Assembly: GCA_023416275.1 (NCBI GenBank)
Contig: JAEZIB010000164.1
Location: 1 to 38,224 of the forward strand
DNA from: Bacillota bacterium
GTDB taxonomy: Bacteria > Bacillota > Clostridia > Acetivibrionales > DSM-1351
Reading direction: 5' to 3'
DNA: 38,224 bases
Below, piece after piece: positions 7,524 to 15,594 of the stretch (position 1 is its first letter; every line of letters starts with the position of its first letter). Under the pieces are notes generated by a model. The model saw only the letters and a list, made by a program, of their open reading frames with translations, was not told the origin of the DNA and did no database searches. Both the position numbers and the translations under genes were made by a program.

Positions 7524-8357
7524 ATGAAAAATAAAAAAATTACTATTGGAAAAATTATAGCAGGAATACTTGCATTGCTTTGGCTGTTGGTAACTGGCGC
7601 TCCATTTTACTTTATGGTTGCATCAGCCTTTAAGGAACAGTTTGAGTTGTTTACATCAGGAGTGTTTTCAATGCCAAAGGGGTTTTATTTGGATAACTTG
7701 AAGGAAGTTATAGAAAGTAATTTCCCTAGCTACTTGCTTAATAGCTTAACGGTAGTTGCAATTTCGCTTGCGCTAATTTTAATTACAGCCGCATTTGCAT
7801 CTTATCCTTTTTCCAGATTTAAATTTAAGCTTAACAAACCATTGTTTGCTATTGTAGTAGCAGCTATGGCAGTACCTATACATGTAACATTATTACCAGT
7901 ATTTCAATTGACACAGAAAATGGGACTTTATGACAGTATATTTGGATTGATTGGGCCATATACAGCATTTAATCTCCCTATTTCAGTTTTTATACTAACT
8001 AGCTTTATGGCAGATATTCCAAAGGAGCTTGAGGAATCAGCGGAAATTGATGGTTGTGGCAAGTTCAGAACCTTTTTCAATATAATTCTTCCGCTATCTA
8101 AGCCAGGGTTAGCTACTCTTGCCATTTATAACAGTGTTAATATGTGGAATGAATTCAGCTTTGCACTTGTATTAACTCAATCCCCAAAAAGCAGGACATT
8201 GCCACTTTCTATATGGGAGTATCAAGGACAGTATCAAGCTAATATACCATTGATAATGGCTGTTTTAACCTTTAGTGCTATACCAATGATTATTGCATTT
8301 GCAATAGGACAAGATAAACTAATAAAGGGTATGATGGCGGGAGCTGTAAAGGGCTGA
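7524..8357 (+). CDS. Sugar ABC importer permease, MalG/UgpE type
   Basis: This is the second membrane subunit of the importer, 277 residues with six predicted helices. The EAA motif is EESAEIDGCGKFRTFFNIIL followed by PLSKPG, matching the MalG/UgpE group. The N-terminus (GKIIAGILALLWLLVTGAPF) and the C-terminus (GQDKLIKGMMAGAVKG) are typical; the latter is the C-terminal tail of this subunit that contacts the ATPase. GAGGAGG (7508-7514) overlaps the end of the MalF-type gene. A large inverted repeat (8625-8672) downstream probably ends the operon. No glycoside phosphorylase or hydrolase gene follows, unlike the R. cellulolyticum cua operon, which ends in cbpA. Confidence 0.9.
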   Translation: MKNKKITIGKIIAGILALLWLLVTGAPFYFMVASAFKEQFELFTSGVFSMPKGFYLDNLKEVIESNFPSYLLNSLTVVAISLALILITAAFASYPFSRFKFKLNKPLFAIVVAAMAVPIHVTLLPVFQLTQKMGLYDSIFGLIGPYTAFNLPISVFILTSFMADIPKELEESAEIDGCGKFRTFFNIILPLSKPGLATLAIYNSVNMWNEFSFALVLTQSPKSRTLPLSIWEYQGQYQANIPLIMAVLTFSAIPMIIAFAIGQDKLIKGMMAGAVKG

Positions 8358-8404
8358 TTTTCGCAATATTTCATAGGATACAATATAACGTGGCAAGAAA
8401 ATAT

Positions 8405-8570
8405 TCCCCACTTCTATAAGTGGCAGGTACTAATTTGGTTTTTAAGCGTTGAGAATATCTCCCGCCCAGCTTACACGCCGCTGAATGTAATAGCTCGAAA
8501 ATAAAGTATGTACGAACAAGGTGCATTTTCGAGCCACAAAAACCACAAGTGGTTTTTGACGGTGTATAAA
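8405..8570 (+). repeat. Structured intergenic element, copy A (three-way junction, terminator-like third stem)
   Basis: Three nested stems can be drawn. P1 is TACAC (8472-8476) plus CCG (8478-8480) with CGGTGTA (8560-8566), one bulged G. P2 is GCTCGAAAA (8493-8501) with TTTTCGAGC (8526-8534). P3 is AAAAACCAC (8538-8546) with GTGGTTTTT (8549-8557). A further hairpin, CCACTT (8408-8413) with AAGTGG (8418-8423), lies upstream and resembles IS200/IS605 ends. P2, its loop (TGTACGAACAAGGTGCA) and P3 recur at 26326-26391 before trmB with compensatory changes in P3. I recognise no Rfam family. Confidence 0.6.
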
Positions 8571-8624
8571 ATCAAAAAATTTCATTTTGAATTTAGGCGT
8601 TATAAAATTAAAAATTGGAAAGAA

Positions 8625-8680
8625 ATTTAGACATAGTATATAATATATAGTATATTTATCCTATGTCTAAATATTTTTTA
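8625..8680 (+). terminator. 12-bp perfect inverted repeat with T-run: importer terminator or operator
   Basis: ATTTAGACATAG (8625-8636) pairs perfectly with CTATGTCTAAAT (8661-8672). The right arm is followed by ATTTTTTA. The 24-nt loop is alternating A/T and itself contains TATAATAT. The T-run favours a terminator for the importer operon. Its position before the second binding-protein gene also allows an operator. Confidence 0.5.
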
Positions 8681-8803
8681 CTTGGGTTTAAGTGTGAAAA
8701 CGAGTTGTTTAGACTTGGATAAAGAGTTCTAAGACTTAGTAGATAAGGCTACTTTAGTATTAGAATTCTTTTGTGAATCTGAATATAGGGCGTGGAGGTT
8801 TGC

Positions 8804-10099
8804 ATGAGAAAAGCACTTAAATCCCTTTTTGCATTTTCGTTATTGATAGCTTGTACCGGTTGTTTTTATAATGGGCAAAACATGGATGTGCAGAAAAGTC
8901 AAAAAAAACAATTAACTTTGTATACCATTCAGGGTGATTCAGCCGTTAATTTTGTGATAGATGATTCTATAGTACGGTTTGAACAGAATAATACTGATTA
9001 TCAAGTGATTCAGGAAAAAATACCCAATGACCTTTATAAGAATAAATTATCAGTATGTGTAGCTACTAACCAAATGCCGGATGTTTTTCCTACGTGGTCA
9101 GGGGGTACACTAAATGAGTATATTAGTATTGGTGAAATTGTTAATCTCGAAAAATATATGCTGCAAGACAATTATAGTTCGCGATTTAATGAAAAGGCTT
9201 TAAAAATGGTTACAGATAAAAAGGGTATTTGGGCAGTACCTGTTGAAAATATGTCTATTGCACTGATTTTCTATAACAAAGACATATTTAACTCATTGAA
9301 TATTACCCCACCAGATACATATGAACAACTTTTAGAGGTTATCTCAAAGCTAAAAGAGAATGGTTATATCCCATTTGCATTGGCCAATAGAACAGCGTGG
9401 ACAGGCTCTATGTTCTACATGTACTTTGTAGACAGAATGGGGGGGCCATGGGTTTTTGATAATGCAGCAAATAGAAAAAATGGAGGTTCCTTCAGCGACA
9501 AAGTTTTTGTTAAAGCTGGTGAAATGGCACAGCAATTAGTTGATATGGGAGCATTTCCAGAAGGTTTTAATTGGATGGATGAAGATGCAGGTGATGCACG
9601 TGACTTAATGTATAACAATTCTGCTGGTATGATGTTAGCAGGAAGCTGGTTTTTAAGCACCTTAAAATACGAAAATCCTGGTTTTTTGGACAAGATAGGG
9701 GTGTTTCCTTTCCCAGCTATTGAAGGGGGCAAGGGTGATGCGAGAAATACAATTGGTACATTAGGGGACAACTATTATGCAATAGCAAGCTCCTGCAATT
9801 ATAAAGATGAAGCTTTTCAACTTATAAAATATTTAATTGATGATACGGCTGTGGAGAAAAGAATAGCTGCAGGTAAGATACCACCTGTTAACAATCTCAA
9901 AATAACAGATCCATTGACAAATAAAATATTAGAGTACATAAACCAATCTCCAAATGTTCAGTTTTGGTATGATCAATATCTTCCTTTAAAATTGTCAGAT
10001 GCGCATTTGTCGCTAACTAGGCAGATATTCGGCGGAGAGGATCCTAAGGCTGCTGCTGAGGCTATGGAAGAGGTTGCAAAACAATATTATTCAAACTAA
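8804..10099 (+). CDS. Second sugar-binding lipoprotein, probably the sensory partner of the kinase
   Basis: The 431-residue precursor has a lipoprotein signal (SLLIACTGC; LIAC at residues 13-16 or the Cys at 20) and then a family 1 binding-protein fold. It is a full-length paralogue of the protein at 4831, sharing VFPTWSGG, IPVENM-like and WYDQYL blocks in the same order. I start at ATG 8804, preceded by GTGGAGG (8792-8798); the GTG at 8792 is inside that site. It is separated from the importer genes by a terminator and lies 52 bp before the histidine kinase, so it belongs to the sensing transcription unit. In the R. cellulolyticum Cua system the equivalent CuaD binds cellobiose and is thought to signal through the kinase; the same role here is inference. 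Confidence 0.85.
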   Translation: MRKALKSLFAFSLLIACTGCFYNGQNMDVQKSQKKQLTLYTIQGDSAVNFVIDDSIVRFEQNNTDYQVIQEKIPNDLYKNKLSVCVATNQMPDVFPTWSGGTLNEYISIGEIVNLEKYMLQDNYSSRFNEKALKMVTDKKGIWAVPVENMSIALIFYNKDIFNSLNITPPDTYEQLLEVISKLKENGYIPFALANRTAWTGSMFYMYFVDRMGGPWVFDNAANRKNGGSFSDKVFVKAGEMAQQLVDMGAFPEGFNWMDEDAGDARDLMYNNSAGMMLAGSWFLSTLKYENPGFLDKIGVFPFPAIEGGKGDARNTIGTLGDNYYAIASSCNYKDEAFQLIKYLIDDTAVEKRIAAGKIPPVNNLKITDPLTNKILEYINQSPNVQFWYDQYLPLKLSDAHLSLTRQIFGGEDPKAAAEAMEEVAKQYYSN

Positions 10100-10121
10100 T
10101 GTGTGATAGTTACACCTATAA

Positions 10122-10146
10122 TTTTGTGCCAAAGTGGTTGTGGAGG
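10122..10146 (+). promoter_or_regulatory. TTTTGTGCC leader hairpin abutting the Shine-Dalgarno (copy 2)
   Basis: ATTTTGTGCCA is followed by AAGTGGTTGTGGAGG. CCA (10129-10131) can pair with TGG (10135-10137), a weaker version of the hairpin seen at 2992, 26010 (minus) and 34801. TGGAGG (10141-10146) then places the kinase start at ATG 10152 rather than at the upstream GTG 10134. Confidence 0.4.
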
Positions 10147-10151
10147 TTAGA

Positions 10152-11918
10152 ATGAAAAATAGGTTACTGCAATCAGCAAGGATTAACATTAAGAATATTC
10201 CTTTTAGATTTAAACTTACCTACTATCTTGTTATAACAATTTGTATAACTGTTTTAATAGTATTCGCCTGTTCATATATTGTAACCAGTCGTTCTATAAA
10301 GCAACAAGCAAAAGATATGACTATGCTGCAGCTTGAACAAAACACATTAAATCTTCAGAATTATTTAAATCAGATTGAAAGGACACCTGATAGCTTTGTA
10401 ACCGACAAGAGCCTGCAGGAGTATCTTTCAAAGCGTGATGAAAACACAATGGAGTTTACTAATATCGTTGATGACGTTTATCAGACTATGTCAAACGTTT
10501 TTGAATCAAAAGAAAGCCTATTATACATATATCTTTATAAGGCTATGGATAACAAAGTACTATATCTTGGGCCAACAAAGGCAGGAAGAAATACTGATTA
10601 TTCCAATGTAAAGAGATATCTTTCTAATGACAATATTACTGGTAGCCCGATTAAGGTCAGCTTTCGAAAGGACCCTATTAATAACAGCAGATACACTTTT
10701 GCAATTTACCAACCAATATTTGATAAGTATAAAATAAAAAAGCCAATTGGTATGTTGTGTCTATCTGTTACAGAGGAATCTCTTACAAGATTTTATTCGC
10801 ATGGAAATACTAATCTTCCTCTTGAGACCTTTATTATTAATAGTGCGGGCACCATTGTTTCTCATACTGACAAAAGTAAAATATCAACCGATGCAAATCT
10901 CAAGAAAATATTAAAGAAACAAGACGGCTCAATCGAAATAAATGGAAAGCTTGTTATGTATAAATACTTTGAAGATTGGGATTGGTATGTAATAGGGACG
11001 CTTCCATTAAGCTATATACTTAGGGACAACAATGTCCTGCTAGTTATTATACTACTTATTGTACTTTTAACTATTGTAGCTGCAATATTTATATCATTTA
11101 TTTTTAGTAAAAGACTGTTAAGGCCTTTTGATGAATTGATTTATAGAATGTCTATGGTTTCAAACGGGGACTTTGCTACGCGTATTGAGCTATCACCATA
11201 TGGATATGATTTTAGTCAGGTTTCAGATGGGTTCAATATAATGGTAGAGCAGATTAAGGTATTAATGGAAAAGATATATGATGAGCAGCGACAACTGAAG
11301 GAAATTGAGTTTAGAGCACTGCAAGCCCAAATAAATCCTCATTTTTTGTATAATACGTTGGAATCAATACACTGGCAGGCACTTCTTGGGGGGAATTATG
11401 ATATTTCCACAATGGTTAAAGCTCTAGCTGGTTTTTATCGAATAAGCTTAAGCGGTGGCGAAGATATTATCCCATTAAAAAGTGAGGCAGAGCATGTTGA
11501 AAATTATATGACAATACAGGAAATTCGATATAAGGACAAAATGGAAAGCTATATTGATATTCCAGAAGAATTTTATGATGTAAGAATACCTAAAATGACT
11601 CTACAGCCTTTAGTTGAAAACTCAATTTATCATGGCTTGAAGGGCAAACAGGTAAAGGGTTTTATAAAGATAACGGCTGTTCGTGATGGTGAAGATCTTA
11701 TTGTAAAAACCATTGATAACGGTATAGGCATGTCTGCAAGTCAAATAAGTAATTTAAATAAAACTCTTGAGGATAATGATTCAAGTACTGGTGGATATGG
11801 TGTGAGAAATGTTCACCGTAGAATTAAACTGTTCTTTGGTGAGCCATACGGTATTTTTTATGAAAGCAATGAGTATGGAGGAGTTACAGCAAACGTAAGG
11901 TTGCATATGAAAACATAG
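10152..11918 (+). CDS. Sensor histidine kinase, YesM type (Cache-HAMP-HisKA_7TM-like/His_kinase)
   Basis: The 588-residue membrane kinase probably reads the state of the binding protein encoded just upstream. Transmembrane helix 1 is at about residues 20-42, an extracellular Cache-like domain at about 45-285, helix 2 at about 290-318 and a HAMP linker at about 318-370. The phospho-acceptor is His397 in QINPHFLYNTLE, the His_kinase (PF06580) signature. The ATPase domain follows with LVENSIYHGLKG (N box), DNGIGM (G1) and GGYGVRNVHRRI (G2). It is followed after 22 bp by the response regulator. Together with the lipoprotein at 8804 it forms a putative three-component sugar sensor. Confidence 0.9.
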   Translation: MKNRLLQSARINIKNIPFRFKLTYYLVITICITVLIVFACSYIVTSRSIKQQAKDMTMLQLEQNTLNLQNYLNQIERTPDSFVTDKSLQEYLSKRDENTMEFTNIVDDVYQTMSNVFESKESLLYIYLYKAMDNKVLYLGPTKAGRNTDYSNVKRYLSNDNITGSPIKVSFRKDPINNSRYTFAIYQPIFDKYKIKKPIGMLCLSVTEESLTRFYSHGNTNLPLETFIINSAGTIVSHTDKSKISTDANLKKILKKQDGSIEINGKLVMYKYFEDWDWYVIGTLPLSYILRDNNVLLVIILLIVLLTIVAAIFISFIFSKRLLRPFDELIYRMSMVSNGDFATRIELSPYGYDFSQVSDGFNIMVEQIKVLMEKIYDEQRQLKEIEFRALQAQINPHFLYNTLESIHWQALLGGNYDISTMVKALAGFYRISLSGGEDIIPLKSEAEHVENYMTIQEIRYKDKMESYIDIPEEFYDVRIPKMTLQPLVENSIYHGLKGKQVKGFIKITAVRDGEDLIVKTIDNGIGMSASQISNLNKTLEDNDSSTGGYGVRNVHRRIKLFFGEPYGIFYESNEYGGVTANVRLHMKT

Positions 11919-11940
11919 TTGAAATGGTTGGTGAAATATT

Positions 11941-13506
11941 TTGTTCAAGGTTTTAATTGTTGATGATGAAATAATAATTCGAAATGGACTACATAAAATA
12001 ATTGAATGGGAAAAATTAGAGATAGGAAAAATTCTTACAGCTTCCTGCGGGAAGGAAGCTTTGGAGATTGCCCGTGTTGAAAAACCAGATATAATGCTTA
12101 CTGATATTTGCATGCCAGAAATGGATGGTTTGGAAATGACAAAACTTATGCTTGAGATGCTGCCTAAGCTAAAAGTTATAGTCTTAACGGGATATGATGA
12201 CTTTAAGTATGCCCAAAAAAGCTGTTCTCTTGGAGTTAAAGATTTTATACTCAAGCCTGTTGATGAAAATAAGCTGACAAAATCTATTAATCAGCAGGTA
12301 GAGAACATAAAAAATGAAATGCAGTCTATGTTAAATGATAACATTATAAACAGAAAGAAAATGATTGATAGCCAGCGGGAGATTGAAAAGTCTCTTTTGG
12401 AGCTTACAGAAAAATCTACTAATCATATAGAGAGAATAAACCTAAAAGAAAAGCTGGCATTTGAGGATGATTGCGATTATCAGGTAGCATTAATTAGACC
12501 TGAAATATCCTATGACAGTGTATGGAGTCAGCACAAAAATTTGCTTATGATATCAATTAAAAGCTTTATAATTGATATGGTGGATAGCAAAAACTCAGGA
12601 TGGACATTTCAAAATCGAAGTGGAGATATTGTCATAATTTTTTATGTCTGTCCTAAATACGAAGATACAAGTGAACAAATTTCAAAGTTACAGGAGATAA
12701 TTAATGTAGAGTTTGATGTTGCTCTGAGTGTTGGAATCGGTTCTATAGTTTCTAATATGTCAGAGATTACATTTTCTTATAACCAGGCAAACATAAATTG
12801 TAAGCAATACAAAATAGAAAATGAAAAGAGTATTACTGCTAGTGTCCAAGAAACTTATATAAATAATAGTAATAAGTTATTGTATTATAAAGAAAAAATT
12901 CTTGAGAATGTGAATGATGCAGATAAAGTAAAGAAAAATCTGAAAAATTATATTAATGAAGTTAGAATATCAGAAAATAATAAAAGCAGTGCAGAACAAA
13001 AGTTTTATGATTTAGCTGCAGCTTTTTATTGGGAGTACTTAAAAACTACTGGGAATTCTGCAGATGGTAGGCTGGAAACACTTATTTCCACACTACAAAG
13101 CAATAATATAGAAAATTGCAGTGCATTTACTGAAATGTTTATAATGAAGCTAATGTATTCAAATAAAAAGCAGATGCATGAAATAGTTGAAGCAGCAACA
13201 GAGTATATAAATCAACATTTCAGTGAAGACTTAACGGTATTTACATTGGCAGAGCAGTTTCATGTAGCACGAAACTATTTTTCAAGACTTTTTAAGAAGG
13301 AAATGGGTGAGGGCTGCAATGAATATATTACTCGTAAACGTATTGAAAAAGCAAAACAGCTATTAACAGATTCAAGACTTAGGACATATGAGATAGCTGA
13401 GCAAATAGGCTATCACGATACAAATTATTTCTCATTAGCATTTAAGAAAAATACAGGTCTATCACCAAAGGAATTTAGAGATAAGTTGAATAATCTGGAG
13501 CAGTAA
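11941..13506 (+). CDS. Response regulator, YesN type (REC plus AraC helix-turn-helix)
   Basis: This 521-residue transcription factor probably activates the sugar importer genes. The receiver domain (1-120) has the acidic pair Asp8-Asp9, phospho-acceptor Asp55 (LTDICMPEMDG), Thr83 and Lys105 (FILKPVD). Residues about 130-400 are a poorly conserved linker found in YesN-like regulators. The C-terminal 100 residues are an AraC-type double helix-turn-helix (FTLAEQFHVARNYFSRLFKK and TYEIAEQIGYHDTNYFSLAF). The start is TTG at 11941 with only a weak GGTGA upstream, 22 bp after the kinase stop, so translation may be coupled. In the Cua system the regulator binds upstream of cuaA; the GTAAC-rich DNA before 4831 would be the place to look here. 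Confidence 0.9.
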   Translation: MFKVLIVDDEIIIRNGLHKIIEWEKLEIGKILTASCGKEALEIARVEKPDIMLTDICMPEMDGLEMTKLMLEMLPKLKVIVLTGYDDFKYAQKSCSLGVKDFILKPVDENKLTKSINQQVENIKNEMQSMLNDNIINRKKMIDSQREIEKSLLELTEKSTNHIERINLKEKLAFEDDCDYQVALIRPEISYDSVWSQHKNLLMISIKSFIIDMVDSKNSGWTFQNRSGDIVIIFYVCPKYEDTSEQISKLQEIINVEFDVALSVGIGSIVSNMSEITFSYNQANINCKQYKIENEKSITASVQETYINNSNKLLYYKEKILENVNDADKVKKNLKNYINEVRISENNKSSAEQKFYDLAAAFYWEYLKTTGNSADGRLETLISTLQSNNIENCSAFTEMFIMKLMYSNKKQMHEIVEAATEYINQHFSEDLTVFTLAEQFHVARNYFSRLFKKEMGEGCNEYITRKRIEKAKQLLTDSRLRTYEIAEQIGYHDTNYFSLAFKKNTGLSPKEFRDKLNNLEQ

Positions 13507-13517
13507 TAAACTAGCTA

Positions 13518-13534
13518 TTACGGATTTGCCGTAA
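13518..13534 (+). terminator. Small hairpin after the response regulator gene
   Basis: TTACGG (13518-13523) pairs with CCGTAA (13529-13534) around ATTTG, 12 bp past the stop codon. There is no T-run, so termination would be weak. Confidence 0.3.
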
Positions 13535-13539
13535 ATTAA

Positions 13540-13707
13540 GGAATCTGCCAAGACATAGAAACTGGTACAGAAAGGGATTTTATCAAAGCAAAAATGAGCC
13601 AGTTGTTGCATAAGCATCTGATGGCACTAAAGCAATCAACTTACACAAAGAAATGGGCACTGAGAAAGGAATTGGCCAAATATGATGAAAAACATTTTTT
13701 ACTATAA
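13540..13707 (+). pseudogene. Possible gene remnant or small ORF overlapping the ogt start
   Basis: After a TAA at 13537-13539 one frame stays open for 55 codons to a TAA at 13705-13707. An ATG at 13594 would give a 37-residue Lys/Leu-rich peptide (MSQLLHKHLMALKQSTYTKK...). The composition looks like a protein helix rather than random AT-rich sequence, but there is no ribosome binding site and no family I recognise. It overlaps the ogt start by 26 bp in another frame. It could be the decayed end of a lost gene or chance. Confidence 0.25.
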
Positions 13708-14224
13708 AACTGATTTGGGACAAATTGGAATGGCAGAAGAAGCTGGCAATATAACAAATATTTTTTTTGAAGCTGATAAATTTCCGATACAAAGTGAAGG
13801 CTTACTTAAGCATAAAGATGAAAATCAAGTACAATATAATTATGACATTACAAACAGTTACTGCATTAATGAAACAGACCTTCTAAAGGAGGCAAGCAGT
13901 CAGCTACAGGAATATTTCCAGGGTAAGCGTAAAGTATTTAACCTGCCTTTAGCACCAAAGGGAACTCCTTTTATGAAAAGTATCTGGAAATGCCTGTGCG
14001 AAATACCTTATGGAGAGACAAAAAGTTATAAGGAAATTGCAAAGGCTGCTGGTAATGAAAAAGCATGTCGGGCAGTCGGTCAAGCAAATAATAAAAATCC
14101 AATTCCTATATTTATTCCGTGTCATCGAGTTATTGGTACAAATGGAAGTCTAATCGGATATCGCGGCGGACTGCAAACAAAAAAGCTATTATTGGAGATA
14201 GAAAAAAAGCATGGAAATATTTAA
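13682..14224 (+). CDS. ogt: Methylated-DNA--protein-cysteine S-methyltransferase
   Basis: This suicide DNA repair enzyme transfers O6-alkyl groups from guanine to its own cysteine. The 180-residue protein has the conserved C-terminal domain with PYGETKSYKEIA, the helix-turn-helix arginine region KACRAVGQANNKNP and the acceptor motif PCHRVIG. It ends in GYRGGLQTKKLLLEIE, as in the Ogt/MGMT family. The N-terminal domain (1-85) is diverged. There are two adjacent ATG codons; AAAGGA lies about 11 nt upstream. It overlaps the next repair gene by 14 bp, so the two form a small alkylation-repair operon. No ada-type regulator is adjacent. Confidence 0.93.
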   Translation: MMKNIFYYKTDLGQIGMAEEAGNITNIFFEADKFPIQSEGLLKHKDENQVQYNYDITNSYCINETDLLKEASSQLQEYFQGKRKVFNLPLAPKGTPFMKSIWKCLCEIPYGETKSYKEIAKAAGNEKACRAVGQANNKNPIPIFIPCHRVIGTNGSLIGYRGGLQTKKLLLEIEKKHGNI

Positions 14225-14813
14225 ATATGACCAGTTAGAGATGGATTATCTTAAAAAAAAGGATAAAAAGCTAGGTGCTGTAATAGAAAAAATAGGTATG
14301 ATAGAGAGAGCTGTAATACCTGATTTGTTTTCGGCACTTATTAACAGTATAGTGGCTCAGCAGATATCTTCAAAAGCAGCAATTACTGTTTGGAATAGGT
14401 TACAGGAGAATATTGGCGCTGTAACTCCAGAGAACATTAACAGTACCGCTCTTGAGCGCATACAGCAATGCGGCTTGTCAATGAGAAAGGCAGGATATAT
14501 AAAAGGTATTGCTGAAGCTGTAATTAGTGGAAGTCTAAATTTATCTGAGCTTTATAGTTTACCGGATAGTGAAGTTATTAATAGGCTGATATTACTTAAT
14601 GGTATTGGTAAATGGACTGCAGAAATGCTTTTGATTTTTTCAATGGAACGTCCAGACGTTGTAAGCTGGGGAGATTTAGCTATTCAGAGGGGTATGATGA
14701 AGCTTTATGGTTTAAAAGCATTGACTAAGGAACAATTTGATAGATATGCAAAAAGATATTCTCCATATGGTTCAGTGGCATCACTCTACTTATGGGAATT
14801 ATCAAAAGAATAA
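14211..14813 (+). CDS. DNA-3-methyladenine glycosylase, AlkA-like HhH-GPD family
   Basis: This base-excision glycosylase removes alkylated purines such as 3-methyladenine. The 200-residue protein is the compact form that lacks the N-terminal domain of E. coli AlkA. It has IVAQQISSKAA near the N-terminus, the helix-hairpin-helix LLNGIGKWTAEMLL at about residues 123-138, and the catalytic aspartate in VSWGDLAIQRG about 20 residues later. Its start lies inside ogt (14-bp overlap), which together with the shared substrate class supports co-expression. The start codon has only a distant GGAG. A strong hairpin terminator (14866-14916) ends the operon. Confidence 0.88.
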   Translation: MEIFKYDQLEMDYLKKKDKKLGAVIEKIGMIERAVIPDLFSALINSIVAQQISSKAAITVWNRLQENIGAVTPENINSTALERIQQCGLSMRKAGYIKGIAEAVISGSLNLSELYSLPDSEVINRLILLNGIGKWTAEMLLIFSMERPDVVSWGDLAIQRGMMKLYGLKALTKEQFDRYAKRYSPYGSVASLYLWELSKE

Positions 14814-14865
14814 TAATGTTTTTAAAGGGCGGTGTTAATGCATATCTACTACTTTAGCAAGTTAT

Positions 14866-14924
14866 AAGTTCTATTATCCTTATTGGTAATACATACCAGC
14901 AAGGATAATAGAACTTTTATTATG
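14866..14924 (+). terminator. 16-bp perfect stem terminator after the alkylation-repair operon
   Basis: AAGTTCTATTATCCTT (14866-14881) pairs perfectly with AAGGATAATAGAACTT (14901-14916). Inside the loop TGGTA pairs with TACCA. TTATTATGG follows. Confidence 0.75.
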
Positions 14925-14975
14925 GTATACGATTTTTTTTTATTAAATTGGGCATTATATAATAAGCTTGAATTT

Positions 14976-15138
14976 AAGTTGCAAAGCTAAGTATAAATTA
15001 ATTGCAGGCAACGATGCTTGTATGTTGGTGAATTGGAATTAAGCATAGTGCTGGATAAGGAAATTTGTAGAATTATTTCTAACCCAACTTTTCATTTGAT
15101 AAGGCTCCTACACCTACAATTTTAAACTGGAAAAGTTG
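14976..15138 (+). repeat. Diverged, near full-length copy of the 137-bp dispersed repeat
   Basis: The right end reads CACCTACAATTTTAAACTGG then AAAAGTTGAG, matching the right end of 34401-34537 in the same orientation. The inner part (GAATTATTTCTAACCCAACTTTTCATTTGATAAGG, in pieces) matches 27933-27965 in reverse complement. CAACTTTTC (15093-15101) and GAAAAGTTG (15130-15138) form an internal inverted repeat. Limits are approximate. With the terminator above, it accounts for most of 14814-15194. Confidence 0.5.
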
Positions 15139-15168
15139 AGCAAATAAAAATACAGGAGGGAATAGACC

Positions 15169-15213
15169 TTGCTTGTACTTAACGGAGTACGCATATGCAG
15201 GTCGAGGATATAA
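15169..15213 (+). CDS. Possible 14-codon leader peptide
   Basis: A strong AGGAGGG (15154-15160) lies 8 nt before a TTG at 15169 that opens a 14-codon frame (MLVLNGVRICRSRI) ending at TAA 15211-15213. That stop is 2 nt before an in-frame ATG (15216) of the following gene. It overlaps the longer reading of that gene (15195). The arrangement fits translational coupling, but a peptide this short may be chance. Confidence 0.3.
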   Translation: MLVLNGVRICRSRI

Positions 15214-15452
15214 TTATGAGAAGATTTGAGGGAGTCCCAAGGATAGGATTAAAGGATAAGGATACTAAAAAGGTTATAGCGGTATATCCCCAAAAGCCTG
15301 AAGGAACCGATGCTCAGATTGAAAAGAGCGTTAAGGACTGGTATTATACAACAAGCTGCTCGGCTGAGGATATTTTGACTAATGCATTTGTTGATAAGAT
15401 ATCAAAGGATGAGTTAAAAGAATTTGAAAATTCAATTGGGAAAGTTGAGTAA
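15195..15452 (+). CDS. Small hypothetical protein
   Basis: The 85-residue product (78 if started at ATG 15216) is charged, soluble and without a signal peptide or membrane segment. It contains VPRIGLKDKDTKKVIAVYPQ followed by an acidic helical C-terminus. I recognise no family. Three starts compete: ATG 15195 has GGAG 7 nt upstream, ATG 15216 has CGAGG 8 nt upstream and sits just after the leader-peptide stop, and neither has the strong AGGAGGG, which serves TTG 15169 in another frame. The gene is monocistronic: a clear terminator (15476-15506) follows it, and a repeat copy lies upstream. Confidence 0.6.
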   Translation: MQVEDIIMRRFEGVPRIGLKDKDTKKVIAVYPQKPEGTDAQIEKSVKDWYYTTSCSAEDILTNAFVDKISKDELKEFENSIGKVE

Positions 15453-15475
15453 ATGAATATAGTATTACTATGTAG

Positions 15476-15510
15476 TGCCACTGTTTTACTAATAAATTCA
15501 GTGGCATTTG
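15476..15510 (+). terminator. Terminator after the small hypothetical gene
   Basis: TGCCACTG (15476-15483) pairs perfectly with CAGTGGCA (15499-15506); a short TTTG follows. Confidence 0.55.
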
Positions 15511-15551
15511 CATAAAATAGCTATGCAGAAGTCGTTATAAGATACTTGATT

Positions 15552-15579
15552 AACTTTCGCACATAATAACTCTATCGGT
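15552..15579 (-). repeat. End fragment of the 137-bp dispersed repeat
   Basis: AACTTTCGCACATAATAACT followed by CTATCGGTGCG is the reverse complement of the right end found at 25088-25116 (CCGCACCAATAG...ATGTGCGAAG). CGCAC and GTGCG form a hairpin in both. It lies just before the ribosome binding site of the next gene. Confidence 0.5.
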
Positions 15580-15594
15580 GCGTTGGAGGTAAAT

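Noticed and set aside
8461..8566. Hammerhead or twister ribozyme, or known riboswitch, in the three-way junction
   Set aside because: The conserved ribozyme cores (CUGAUGA...GAAA for hammerhead) and the consensus motifs of GEMM, SAM, THF, glutamine and fluoride riboswitches are not present.
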